Source: Apiosordaria backusii (Eukaryota; Ascomycota; Sordariomycetes; Sordariales; Lasiosphaeriaceae). Taken from it: a stretch of 64,000 nucleotides of DNA. Of this stretch, positions 10,631 to 20,703 are shown in pieces. How positions within the stretch are numbered: position 1 is the first letter of the stretch; every line of letters begins with the position of its first letter. The stretch spans positions 372,001 to 436,000 of the forward strand of contig JAUKTV010000008.1 in assembly GCA_030549205.1 (NCBI GenBank), read 5' to 3'. Position numbers and translations under genes: made by a program. The notes under the pieces are model-generated. The model was given only the letters and a program-made list of their open reading frames with translations, was not told where the DNA came from and ran no database searches.

Positions 10631-11167
10631 GAGGCCCAAGGAGCTGGAACTGACAGAACTATCTTTTCATTGCCTCTCCGGTGGCGAAGCCGTCGATTAT
10701 GAAGATGGTGGGTTTTGAGGTGGCGGACATGATGAATCGAGATAAGTTATACTCGACAAGATAAACTTTGTGCAACAGGAATAACCTGAGTGGGTTCGAT
10801 TGACGTATCCGGGATGCTGTTGAGGTGTTACACAAGAGCAGCTTAACGGCCGTCGACCGTTCGTTGTTTGTGTACCGTGTTTAGGGGCGCTGTCTCCCCA
10901 TGTTGACCAGGGGCAAGGCTGGCGTTGATCAGTCATCGTGGGCAATAGGAGGTAGATGTGTGCGATTAAGTCATCGCGTATCACATTTAAGTCAAAGGTA
11001 AACAATGTCCCCGTTGCCAAGTCTCCCCAAGAAACAACTCGTGATAAGGAATACTTGACTTCTCAAGAGAGAAACAAGCGACCAAAACTGCCAGGGAGCT
11101 CTGTGGCAGCTCAATGCGTCCATCCTGATCCATCCCCTTTTCGCCGTCGACTCACCCCTGACTCTGG
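10631..11167. other. Convergent intergenic stretch, nothing else seen
   Basis: This lies between the 3' ends of the DUF3433-like gene (plus) and the Zn2Cys6 gene (minus). I see no coding region, repeat or RNA gene in it. Confidence 0.5.
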
Positions 11168-12905
11168 CTAACCCCAGGACGCGTTGCTCAACGCATAGAC
11201 TGGCAGCTCCTCTCCCGCAGCATAATGTTCCTCCAGACTTTTCGCAATATCGGTGGCAAGCAAAACCGCGATTCGAACCCCAGTCGACACTCCGATGCTT
11301 CTCAGCTTCTCGACAGCAAACTTTCGGGTGTTCAGTGGAGCAAGGTTTTGGATAGCGACAATGTGTAACGGCTGGACGAGGGAGAGAGCAACTGTAGATC
11401 CATGTGATCAGAATAAGAGAGCCCCCGAAAACTCTTCTTGTGTGGGTACTCACATGCGTCCTCCCCGAAACTCGAAGCCGAGATGCACACCTCAGCCATC
11501 AGCTCATGCATCCATCCTAGTGTCTTAGCCTTGAGATCAACCTCGCACGCTTCATTTTGCACCAGAATCCTCCCAACCAGGATACACAGCGTCCTCCAAT
11601 TATTCCACACCTTTGCCATCGACAGGCTGCGATACTCGTGGCGCTTTCCGTTGAAACCGGCCGTGTCGTCAGAGGTGATGTACTCCCACGCAGAAGGCAG
11701 ACCCTCCCTCCATGTTCTGAGATCGGCTTCGATATCCAAGGCCCTGTCACGGATAATCTCCTGACTCAACGTCCCATGCTTCACCGCTGCTCGAAGGTTG
11801 ACCACGCGAAAGGAAATCTCGCATATCGAAGCTGGACTGCGGGTCTCCCGCTGATGCAACTGCTCCCTGATACCACTCGACTGAAAGTTGTATGTTGCTG
11901 TCACAAGAGCAGGTGGAACAGTGCTGCGCTGCTTCATGCATGCCAGGAGCTGGCCAACTGGAATGTTAGAAGATGCACGGAACTTGCAAAAGTGATAAGG
12001 ATGGGTGGGGGGGGATCACACAATTTGAGGTCGGATCTGCACATAGAGTTGCCCTCCGCGCTCCCGCGTAAATTGCTCTTGACCGCGCAGATCCAGCAAG
12101 GCTGTGGCACCCTGGATGTGAGTTGTCCAGTTGTGATATCGATCCCAAGTGTCAAAGTTGATCATCTCGTAGAGTCCGAGCAGGATGACGGCCATCAAGG
12201 TTGCGTCGTCAGCTGCTTGGGATGGGTTACTCAGGGCCTCCTTGACGGCGGTGAGGGCATCTCGATACTGCTGTTTGGATTGGATGGATAGCTGAGGTGA
12301 AGGATTGATGTTGGAAAGACCTGCGAGGCCTGCAGCCTCGATGGCTGCTCGGAGGGGTGCACAACGACGGTCATTATGACGGTATGCTGTGGCTAGCCAG
12401 TCTTCATAGCCCGAACTCATTGAGAAGGGATCTTGGTGAAAGACGTATTTCGCAAAGAAGAAGTTTGCTCCAACCTCGCCGGCAGGTGATGAAAGTGAGG
12501 CCGGCAGGCTGTTGGTCGCCGACGGAGATAAGGAGGGTGCCAGGGGAGGATTGCCACCGGGTAGCACAGAAACGGTTTGTTTTTTCCCCTGCTTATGGGA
12601 TATCCGGATAATCCGACTGGACTCGTCTCGAAAAATTACCTCGTTCAGGTCTCGGTAGCCGGGACACGGAAGACCGGACTTATGGCATCTTGTACACCCC
12701 GGCTTCCGCTGATCGCACTACGACCGAGCATTTCTGTTAGCTCCTGCTGCATATACGGTACGTGGGACAGCATGATAAGAGAGTCATAGCAGGGCAGGGG
12801 GTCGGGACTGGGAGCAAGATGACAAATTGGTTTTCGAGGCCATACCTTGATCTTACGCTGCCGGCAACGTTGGCAGCCTTTGCTCACAACGCCGTAATAC
12901 ACCAT
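11168..12905 (-). CDS. Zn2Cys6 transcription factor with fungal-specific C-terminal domain
   Basis: Four exons (12905-12846, 12717-12022, 11949-11454, 11391-11168) give 491 aa. The zinc cluster sits at the N-terminus: Cys11, 14, 21, 28, 31 and 38, in the order KGCQRCRQRKIK then CDQRKPGCTRCHKSGLPC. The first intron (128 bp, donor GTATGG) falls exactly between Lys20 and Cys21, splitting the DNA-binding motif. The remainder, with DDATLMAVILLGLYEM, HIQGATALL and later helical segments, fits the Fungal_trans_2 type (PF11951). Introns 2 and 3 (72 and 62 bp) restore one continuous frame ending YALSNASWG. It is a nuclear regulator whose targets are unknown. It is divergent from the methyltransferase at 13472, 566 bp away. 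Confidence 0.85.
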
Positions 12906-13279
12906 GGCCGCGAGTTAAGGAGTAATAATGTGAAAGAGAGTGGGAGACCAGAAGAAAAAGTTCCAGGGTGACATCAATCCATCAAGAGAGGCTTTTGAGG
13001 TAAGACGTTGCTTGCTTGCGTCAACCTTTGAGCGCTGCCACTGCCCCTGTCTTACCTGTGGGTCCTCCCGTCCCCTGCTGTCATCCAGCAACCGCAGTCT
13101 TACCATGAATTCGGACTAGCGCGGACTTCACAGATGATTTCATTGGTCGTTTCGCTTTATCAATCTCAACATATGAAACCCTATAAGGCTAGTGGGTCTG
13201 GCGATCTCGAACGACCAGCCGCGTGTGTGATCCTCAGATCCGGACCTTGAAGAGAGATCACGACATTGAAGTTGGGAGA

Positions 13280-13286
13280 TATAAAG
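13280..13286 (+). promoter_or_regulatory. TATA-like box in the divergent TF/methyltransferase promoter
   Basis: TATAAAG lies 192 bp upstream of the methyltransferase ATG, in the 566-bp region (12906-13471) shared with the divergent Zn2Cys6 gene. No other feature is visible in that region. Confidence 0.35.
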
Positions 13287-13471
13287 CTTAAGGAAACGTT
13301 CTCTTACCTTCTGTTAGGATGTCGACAAACACAAAGGCTTTTTACAGCCACGACGCTTTTCTCCAGAAGATTTCCCTTCAAATTGAACTTTTTGACCGAG
13401 TCCCTTCTCGGCAATTCTAAATTTTGACAACAAACCCCCTTTCTGACAACTAAACAACGAACCCAGCCAAC

Positions 13472-14401
13472 ATGCCCCACCAAGAGGAAGAGCAGACCTT
13501 CAGGTCCTACGGCAAAGAGGAGGGTGAACACTACGCCAAACGCCGGCCCGACTACCACCCCTCCGTCTACAAAGCCATCATCAACCACCACACGTATACC
13601 GGCGGGAAGCTCGACACCCTCCTCGACGTCGGCTGCGGCCCCGGCTCCCATGCCGTCCGCGCCCTCGCTCCCCAGTTCTCCCACGCCATCGGTATCGACC
13701 CCGGCGAGGGGATGATCGCAGCCGCCAAAACCCTCCTCGCCACCGAGCCCATCCTCACCAAAACCTCCGAGTCCATCCGCTTCCAAGTCGGCTCCGCCGA
13801 ACACCTCGAAAAGATCGTCCCCCCCAACAGCGTCGACCTCCTCACCGCCTCCCACGCAGCCCACTGGTTCGACATGCCCGTCTTCTGGAAGTCAGCCGCC
13901 AACGTCCTCCGCCCCGGCGGCAGCGTGGCCATCTGGGCGAGCGGTGAGATCCGCATCAACCCCAACATCCCCGCCGGCCGGGCCATCCAGCAGACCATTG
14001 ACGTCTTTTGGGACCGCTACTTCAAGGAGTTTATTGTGCCTGGCAACGAGATGATCAAGCACAGCTATGCTGACCTGCTGCTGCCCTGGACGATCCCGGA
14101 GCCGGTCGAGGAGTTTGAGAAGGATACGTTCTACCGGAGAGAGTGGAGCCCCAGTGAGAGCTTCTTTGATGTGGAGAACTCGGAGGTGGACTTGGATAGG
14201 TGGGAGAAGATGATGGGCACGGGCACGCCGGTGACACGCTGGCGGGAGGCCCATCCTGAGGATGCGGGGACGGAGAGAGATCCGCTGAGGATGTGCAGAC
14301 GGGAGATTGAGAAGCTGCTGCACGAGGCTGGTGTTGAGAAGGGCAACGAGACTGTCAAGGGGTACACCAAGGGTGTTCTTTTGATCTTTAAGAGGAAGTA
14401 G
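13472..14401 (+). CDS. SAM-dependent methyltransferase
   Basis: A 309-aa single-exon class I methyltransferase. Motif I is at residues 49-60 (TLLDVGCGPGSH), followed by the acidic residue of motif II in GIDPGEGM, and later VDLLTASHAAHWFD and LRPGGSVAIWA, all typical of the Methyltransf_11/25 fold. Overall it resembles fungal trans-aconitate 3-methyltransferase-like (TMT1-type) proteins, but many small-molecule methyltransferases share this layout, so the substrate is not assigned. It is cytosolic, as there is no signal peptide. The start is the first ATG after a pyrimidine-rich leader. Confidence 0.85.
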   Translation: MPHQEEEQTFRSYGKEEGEHYAKRRPDYHPSVYKAIINHHTYTGGKLDTLLDVGCGPGSHAVRALAPQFSHAIGIDPGEGMIAAAKTLLATEPILTKTSESIRFQVGSAEHLEKIVPPNSVDLLTASHAAHWFDMPVFWKSAANVLRPGGSVAIWASGEIRINPNIPAGRAIQQTIDVFWDRYFKEFIVPGNEMIKHSYADLLLPWTIPEPVEEFEKDTFYRREWSPSESFFDVENSEVDLDRWEKMMGTGTPVTRWREAHPEDAGTERDPLRMCRREIEKLLHEAGVEKGNETVKGYTKGVLLIFKRK

Positions 14402-14755
14402 AGCAGTCTTCTTAGTACCTGACTGGTCTTCCAGGGCGATTTCCTGTGTTGATATCAACTATCAATGGCTTGACTAGATATAGACATGCTTAGTATAGAC
14501 AGCTAGAGATAACAAGGATAGATACTTGCCTTTCAGGGGCCTGCGAGGGGTGAACACCCGTATGAACTTCATGTTGAATATGCTGTGCTAAACTGACAAA
14601 AGAAAATGATTACGTTGTGCTAGACAAATACAGATTATAACAAAGAAATTACTCTGTCAAAGCCGGGTATTCATTTTGGACTCCTTCTCAACATCATACC
14701 AGCATGGCCCTAAAATGCTTCAGAAGACCTCTTTACCATCCCCACAGATCTCACC
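14402..14755. other. Convergent 354-bp spacer, nothing seen
   Basis: This AT-rich spacer lies between the 3' ends of the methyltransferase and the BTB-like gene. It contains no coding region or repeat that I can support. Confidence 0.5.
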
Positions 14756-16006
14756 TCAGTAGTTCCTGTAGCCCAAAGCGCCCTCCAAATCCAGCCCCTT
14801 GACAGCATCCTCCAAAGCATCCAACTCATCGAGTCTTGCCACCGACTTGCGCGCATCACACTCATGAGTATCAAAGTAACCACCACCATTCCTCAGCACC
14901 GGCTCAGGAGAGGCCTCAGGGGTCAAAGGACCGCGACCTCCCCTGCCATTCCCATTCGCATACGCATTTCCATTCGGCTTGGCAGTAACCCCGTTGCACA
15001 CATTCCACAGGTCGCCACACACAGCTGAGCCTCTGGAGTGGCTCGGGCTGGTAAAGACACCCTCAACAGCGCTGACAACAAACAAGAAGCTGATTCCAGC
15101 AAACGGTCTGTCCGGGCGAGGCCAGACAAGCTTGTTCTTTGTGAGGGTCTTGACGAGCTCTCCCAACAGGAAAGAGTCGCAGTGGTATTTGTTGCAGGAC
15201 GCCCTCCCAGCCACCAAGTTCTCGAGTGTCGAGGTCACGGTTTCAATGGCGGACGAAACGAGGGATTGACGTTGCTCGTCGATGTGTTCTTTTCAGTGTT
15301 AGCAACGATCCATAGTCTAGATGTAAGCAAAGGTAAGCTCACTAATCAGCTTCTCCCTGATGGGCAGGCCCAAAGTCTTGATTGGCCCGTCGCTTCCAAC
15401 AATCGCCGTCTTTGTCACGGCTCTAAGAACCTCGGCGTTTCTAAACACGTAACTGATGTACAGCCAGAGGATCAGATCCCTGTTGTAGGCATCTGGGATC
15501 TTATCTTCAAGTCTGGAGATCCACCGCTCGCCGTACACCTCGACCGCGTCAAACAATTGGAACTTGTCCACAAACAGCGCAATCTGCCCGAGGGTGTCCA
15601 AGTCGACCTGTTTTGGTATCTTGGAGCCCTTGCCATGGAGGGCATTGAGGACAATGGCTACAGCCTTGCTGTCGAATTGCTCCTCGGGAGCAAGCTGCAG
15701 GTGAATGCGACCATCGGATTGCTTGGATTTTTGACTGGCATATTTCAGCTTGCTCTTGAAGATCTTGGACGCGAGAGACAGGTGCTTGGAAGAGACCTTG
15801 ATCCGGAGACCAGGGCGAGAAGCAGGTGGTGCCGCCTTTGTGGACGATGTCTTCGTTTGCCCCTGTGTTGTTTCCTCCCATGGCGCGAATTGTCGTGTCT
15901 GGGGAGGCACGATCACAAGCGCATCGGCATCGGGATCGACTTCGTAGAGGGGCGCCAAGCCTGCAAAGGGCGAGGCTACCACGACGACTTGGAGGGAGTC
16001 TGACAT
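14756..16006 (-). CDS. BTB/POZ-like domain protein
   Basis: Two exons (16006-15343 and 15288-14756) with a 54-bp intron (GTGAGC...AAAAG) give 398 aa. The core LRIKVSSKHLSLASKIFKSK, then AVAIVLNALHGKGSKIPKQV, LDTLGQIALFVDKFQ and VYGERWI, is the pattern of the fungal BTB-fold family that binds partners rather than catalysing a reaction. The intron joins LPIREKLI to KHIDEQRQSL in the usual helical region following the fold. The C-terminus is Gly/Asn-rich and ends in an acidic helix. Partners and pathway are unknown. Confidence 0.8.
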
Positions 16007-17268
16007 TGTGTGAGACGACGATGTTGGTGTCTACAATTACAAGATCGCAAAGCACAAACAAAGCAAGAGAAGGGACAGAAAGACAAAGTCAGAACCAGAC
16101 ACGTCGTGGTTACCCTCCAAATTTACCTCAATCTCATTTCCGATTTTCGGGTGGCAGGAGCAGACAGTGAGTGTCCCGTGGTGGTGGGTGATGTGCCATG
16201 CATCGCGTGCGGGGCTCAGTCGATCACGCAATCCCGCCAATCCTGGCCTGGACATCCCGCGGGGGGGCATCAAAGAAAAATGTAAGCGATTTTCCACGTT
16301 TTTCCTCGCCAATGGAACAATGTCTTTCCCCCATCTTCCCCAGCCCTCCAATCCCGCGGGTCAATTGCTAATTGTCTTCTTGGTACCAGCGGCTTGGCTG
16401 GATTGGTCACGGCAGGGCGAGAGCTTTTTTACGCGCCAGTCTTTGTTGCCACTTCGTTTATTGAGGGGAGAAGTCCGCGGGGTAGCTGTTTTTTTATCGC
16501 GCTCTGGTTGTTGCTTTTCAGAGGGGACCGTCTTCGGGAGTTTGCCCCTTTTTAACAAAAAGGGGCAGCGTGGGTCATTGGTGTCGAGCTCTCCACTTTG
16601 GTGTTGGCACGGCGACCTTGAGAGTCTCAAGGTCTGATGGAAGGGGTGACCGAGGCGACAGTTGTGCTCTGTTCTGGTCAAAAGGTCCCTGAGGTATAAA
16701 GTGTCATGGTGGAGGTGGCTGGCAGCGTCTTGCCATTGAAAGAGTTCCCATAGGAAAACTGATCAACCAAGTGTTTGAAGCAATCCGCGAGCTCATTCGC
16801 TGAGCTGGGCTCTCATCATGCCCACGGTTCCATGAATGATAGCGTACGTCTCATGACTCCAATAGTATGCCCATAGTTATAGTTCGCTTTTTTCGAGACA
16901 GAGGTATTTATATAAGGTAGGGTATCGACCATTAATAGAGAAAAATTATTTTCCTACATTATCAGGGTATCGCTCGTCATCATTCATCCCAGCCGTTATC
17001 ATTCCAAGATGCTTCTCATCTATTACAGCCTCAATACCATCAAAAACATCGATTTCGGTTTCCTTCTCGGTCTGGTAATCACTGAGGCGTGGATCTGTCG
17101 CTTCACGGGTCACACATCCAACAGCCCTGGTTTGTACTTCGAGTACGCAGGTGGCGGCTCCGCGAAAACCGACTCTCGAGCTTCGGCTGCTGTTCTCTCG
17201 GTAGTGGAAACAGCCTTCCCAGTAGAAGGATTTGGTTCTACCATCAAGGGTTGCGTGGGCGATGCCCG
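16007..17268. other. 1.26-kb intergenic stretch with one unexplained open frame
   Basis: No gene is called. A minus-strand frame of about 108 codons (17272-16946) begins at the end of the membrane-protein frame at 17269, but in another frame and from a TTG rather than an ATG. It could be a missed 3' exon or a frameshifted tail of that gene. A TATTTATATAAGG motif lies near 16906-16918. Confidence 0.3.
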
Positions 17269-17724
17269 TCAAGGCAACGGGGTGGTGTTATCCAACAACC
17301 CAAGATTTCTCGGCCGGTCCCCTCCAATCCCGCCCCCCCGTCCAGACTTCGATCCTAATCCTGGTGAGACTGTGGACGGTCGACTAGCAGAAACTGACGG
17401 CCCCCTCGTCTCCGCCATCCCCCTGGCCCCTAAGCGCGGAAGCCGAGTCTTCAGTTCAGCGGTCAAAATATCCTCCTCGACTTGGTCCTCCTCCCTCTTT
17501 TTCTTCTTCTTCCGCTCTTGCTTCCAATAAAGAATGATGAGCGCGACCAAGATGGGGATGCCTATGCCCAGTCCGACTCCTAAGGCGATCGGGTTGACCG
17601 GTCCGCCATTGCCGCCACCAACGCCAGCGCCCGAAACATATTTGCGAGGTTGGAGATTTGGTGTTTGTGTCGATTGTGACGCTGGGGTGATGGAATCCCA
17701 GAACCAGAGTAAAATTGGGGCCAT
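17269..17724 (-). CDS. Putative small single-pass membrane protein (partial model)
   Basis: The open frame from the ATG at 17724 gives 151 aa. A Gly-rich segment (GAGVGGGNGGPVNP) leads into one transmembrane helix (IALGVGLGIGIPILVALII). A Lys/Arg-rich stop-transfer cluster (QERKKKKKREEDQ) and a Ser/Pro-rich cytoplasmic tail follow. This resembles fungal type I membrane proteins whose extracellular part is encoded by upstream exons. Possible acceptors exist upstream, near 17736-17747 and 17822, so the 5' end is probably incomplete. The 3' end is also uncertain, because another frame stays open downstream. The function is unknown. Confidence 0.4.
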   Translation of the reverse strand: MAPILLWFWDSITPASQSTQTPNLQPRKYVSGAGVGGGNGGPVNPIALGVGLGIGIPILVALIILYWKQERKKKKKREEDQVEEDILTAELKTRLPRLGARGMAETRGPSVSASRPSTVSPGLGSKSGRGGGIGGDRPRNLGLLDNTTPLP

Positions 17725-18374
17725 AGATGTTGGTTGTTTCGTCTTGTGATGACTGAAGGGGAAAAGTCAAGCCGTGGTGTTTCGACGAGTAACAGCACAA
17801 AGAGACGCAATTTCGTAACCTGCAGAAGTTGGTAAAGTCATTATCTTTAAGAGATCTGTCTTCGTCCGTCATCCGGCCGTTCGAAAAAACAGCCTTCATG
17901 TCAACCTGATGATGCTGTTGGGCCGAAAGGGGGCGCAGCATGATCGATGCCAAGGCAGTGATACTTAGTAGCGTGGTTGTCCAAAAGCCACAGCTATTTA
18001 AGTCATAGATAATGTACCAAAGTGGACAGAAAAAAAGTACCCATTGATAGTTTAACTTGGAATTCGGGATGCTCTTTGCTGTCATTGGAAAAAATGACAT
18101 GTGCCAGCGGTGCGGTTGGCTGATATCCCTTGGTAGGTATTGTTGTTCTCATCGCGAAGCAGTCATTGTGAGGGCTCTTGGCGTTGCGTTTCCCGACCCG
18201 GAGCAATATACTTCAAGTTTGTCTCATACCCCCTTGGTCCTTTTCCAATACGTAGAAACCGCCACCTCAGAATCGAGTATCTCCCAGATATTATTCTAAC
18301 CCAACTCCCAGAAGACATCACACCCACAGGTAATGCCAAACATCCTTTTCATTGGATGTCCAGCAAGCCCGTTC

Positions 18375-18607
18375 ACGCCCTGGACAAAAAAGCTGGCACC
18401 GCTACCTGCATAACCTACCACATAGACTACTAGATACAGGCGTTCCGATTACATTTATAGGCTTATTACACCATTTCAAAGCCTGTCAGCTATCTTTAAA
18501 GGTCTACCGACTGTCTTTCAAAGCCTGACGGCTATCTTGTATAGTCTGTCAATTGTGTTTTGATGTATGTTGAGTATTTGCAATACCAGTTTTTTTGTCT
18601 ACAGCGT
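18375..18607 (-). mobile_element. MITE-like inverted-repeat element, copy 2 (233 bp, inverted)
   Basis: This is the same family as 4990-5311 but in the opposite orientation. Its ends are ACGCCCTGGACAAAAAA and TTTTTTTGTCTACAGCGT. Flanking heptamers CCCGTTC (18368-18374) and ACCGTTC (18608-18614) match at 6 of 7 positions, consistent with a 7-bp target duplication. It has two to three internal 21-bp units and no coding capacity. Confidence 0.8.
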
Positions 18608-18760
18608 ACCGTTCTAGCAAGCCCGTACATTCGTAAAACAATCTTCTCCAACTCCATCCCCCAAAAAACAGTATCGACTTCATACCCTTCACCAAGCCTT
18701 CCCATCCCCATCTCCCGTCTTTTCCCTCTTCCTATTCCTCTCCATCCTCTCCTCTTCCTT

Positions 18761-19228
18761 CTACTCCTCAATCGCCAAGTTAAATTCACTCTTTCTCCTC
18801 AAGAACCTATCTCTAAAAAACACAAAATAAAACACCACCGAAATGATACACAGTACCAAGACCGTTATCCCAACCGTGATACCGAGAATGACAGGCTTTT
18901 CCAGCTCGCCGGCTTGTTTCACTCTTGCTCGGGGGGTGAGGAGGTGCATCGCTGTTGGACTTTTTGCCTCGGCAGGCTGCTGCACCTGTTTGAATGGGTA
19001 TGTGTTGTCGTAGTTCTGTCTGATGGGTGAATGCGTTGGTGAGAGTATCAGATGATCTTGATGGTGATGATGAGACGTGGAAGACGCTGGAAAGAAACTG
19101 CAAAGATATTGAACTGGCGTCACGTCTCTTTTCTTGAAAGTCAGTCGCCTCCTTTTTCGTCCCATATGGTATGGCGCATGACTGTTCACCACCCCCAACC
19201 CAGTTAGCTCTCCTCTCCCGCCAAACAT
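18761..19228 (-). CDS. Putative small membrane protein (low-confidence model)
   Basis: The C-terminal part is membrane-protein-like: KPVILGITVGITVLVLCIIS continues as VVFYFVFF, then RDRFLRRKSEFNLAIEE and a stop. The upstream part of the frame is of odd composition and probably includes an intron (possible acceptors near 19104 and 19090), so the start at 19228 is nominal. Its architecture parallels that of the gene at 17269, on the same strand, with MITE copy 2 between them. No function is assigned. Confidence 0.3.
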   Translation of the reverse strand: MFGGRGELTGLGVVNSHAPYHMGRKRRRLTFKKRDVTPVQYLCSFFPASSTSHHHHQDHLILSPTHSPIRQNYDNTYPFKQVQQPAEAKSPTAMHLLTPRARVKQAGELEKPVILGITVGITVLVLCIISVVFYFVFFRDRFLRRKSEFNLAIEE

Positions 19229-19465
19229 CCTCAACTTTTTCCCAAACAACGACGAGCTTCACTCGCTTACACCCGACAGGCACTTCAACCCTTGGAGCGC
19301 GCCATAACCCCAGACACCTTCTCGCACAGATCACCATCTTCGTCAACCTCCTTTCTTGACACTGGCACCAGCAGAGTTGATAGTCATCTTGATCATTAAA
19401 ATACTAAAATATGGTGGTATATATCGTGTTCATATCTCGTTCATTCCTTGTTTCTCTCCAAGTAT

Positions 19466-20703
19466 TTACCACTTGAGAACAGCCTTGATGGCATTACCAG
19501 TCTTGCTGTCCTCAATGGCCTTCTCGTAGTCCTTGAAGTCGTAGTACTTGATGAACTTGTCGAGCGGGAACAGACCCTTCTGGTGCATCTCGATGAGATA
19601 TGGCACGAACTGTGTTGTTACGTCATGTCAGTCAAAGTTCAGTTACAAAGTAGGGACGAAAAGGGAACTGACCTCCTTGGGCAAGCTGTCACCCTCGCAG
19701 CATCCCACATACTCCTTGCCGTAGGTCAAGTGATCCATGACATCCACAGCAACGCTGTGACCGGGTCCAGGAGCTCCCACAGTTGACGCTCTACCCAGAG
19801 TGCCCAATGACTCAATCATGGTCTTGATCACAAACGGCACACCAGTGGCGTCAACGGCATAGTCGCAGCCGTTGGACTGGCAGATATCCCGGATCTGTTG
19901 CACGACATCCTCGGCGTTACCAAGAACGCCGTGAGTGGCACCCAGCTCCTTGGCCAGGTCAAGTCTCGACTGCTGCAAGTCAACGGCGATGACAATTCTC
20001 GCCTTTCTGATCTTGGCGGCAGCCATAACCGCAGCCATACCCACCGACCCAACACCGAACACAGCAACCGTGCTGCCCTCCTTCACGTTGAGCGAGTTCA
20101 GCACGGCGCCGGCGCCAGTCTGCATGCCGCAACCCAACGGGGCATAAAGGGCAAGGTCGGTCTCGGCGGGCACCTTGACAACAGATGACCGGTGGACCAG
20201 AGAGTGTCTGGCAAAAGAAGACTGTCCGAAGAACGTGCTGTAGATGGACTCGCCACCGGGCTTGGTCAGCATGGCAGAGGAGCCATCTGGGCGGGCGCCG
20301 CCAAAGTTGCGGTCGTTGAAGGTGTGGCAGTAAGCTGGGTGGCCCGAGGTGCACGCAGCGCAAGTCTCGCAGTGGCTGAAGGAGAGGAGGACTTTGTCAC
20401 CGGGCTGGACGTGGGAGACGGCAGAGCCGGTCTGGACGACGACACCACCACCTGCAAGTCTGATCGTTAGACAGTCGGACTAGAGAGCTGGCTACACGAA
20501 TTGAACAAACCCTCATGACCGAGAACAGCATTGGGGCGGCATGGCAGAATGCCAACAGCGCATGAGAGGTCGGTGTGGCAGAGGCCGGAAGTCTGGATCT
20601 CTACGAGAACCTCATCGGCCTGGATGGCATCAAGGTAGACTTCGCGAAGCTCAAACTTGCCGTTGAGCTCAGGGGCGACGAGGGCGGTGGTAGTGCGGGA
20701 CAT
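19466..20703 (-). CDS. Zinc-dependent alcohol dehydrogenase (MDR family)
   Basis: Three exons (20703-20511, 20451-19673, 19609-19466) give 371 aa. Catalytic zinc ligands are visible as Cys42 in SGLCHTDLS and His63-Glu64 in LGHEGGG; the first intron (59 bp) interrupts the GHEG motif. The four-cysteine structural-zinc loop follows as SHCETCAACTSGHPAYC. The Rossmann nucleotide-binding motif is AVFGVGSVGMAA. The C-terminus ends KAIEDSKTGNAIKAVLKW. The enzyme should oxidise an alcohol or reduce an aldehyde with NAD(P); the overall pattern is like aryl/benzyl alcohol dehydrogenases, but the substrate is not assigned. It lies 2.4 kb from the P450 gene on the same strand. Confidence 0.9.

Noticed and set aside
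11260..11300. A tRNA box-B-like sequence (GGGTTCGAATC) on the minus strand
   Set aside because: It lies inside the last coding exon of the Zn2Cys6 gene and has no matching box A or cloverleaf.
15038..16003. A 321-codon plus-strand frame
   Set aside because: It is the antisense shadow of the BTB-like gene.
17009..17530. A 173-codon plus-strand frame
   Set aside because: It is mostly the antisense of the better-supported membrane protein on the minus strand and ends in a poly-Phe read of its Lys-rich codons.
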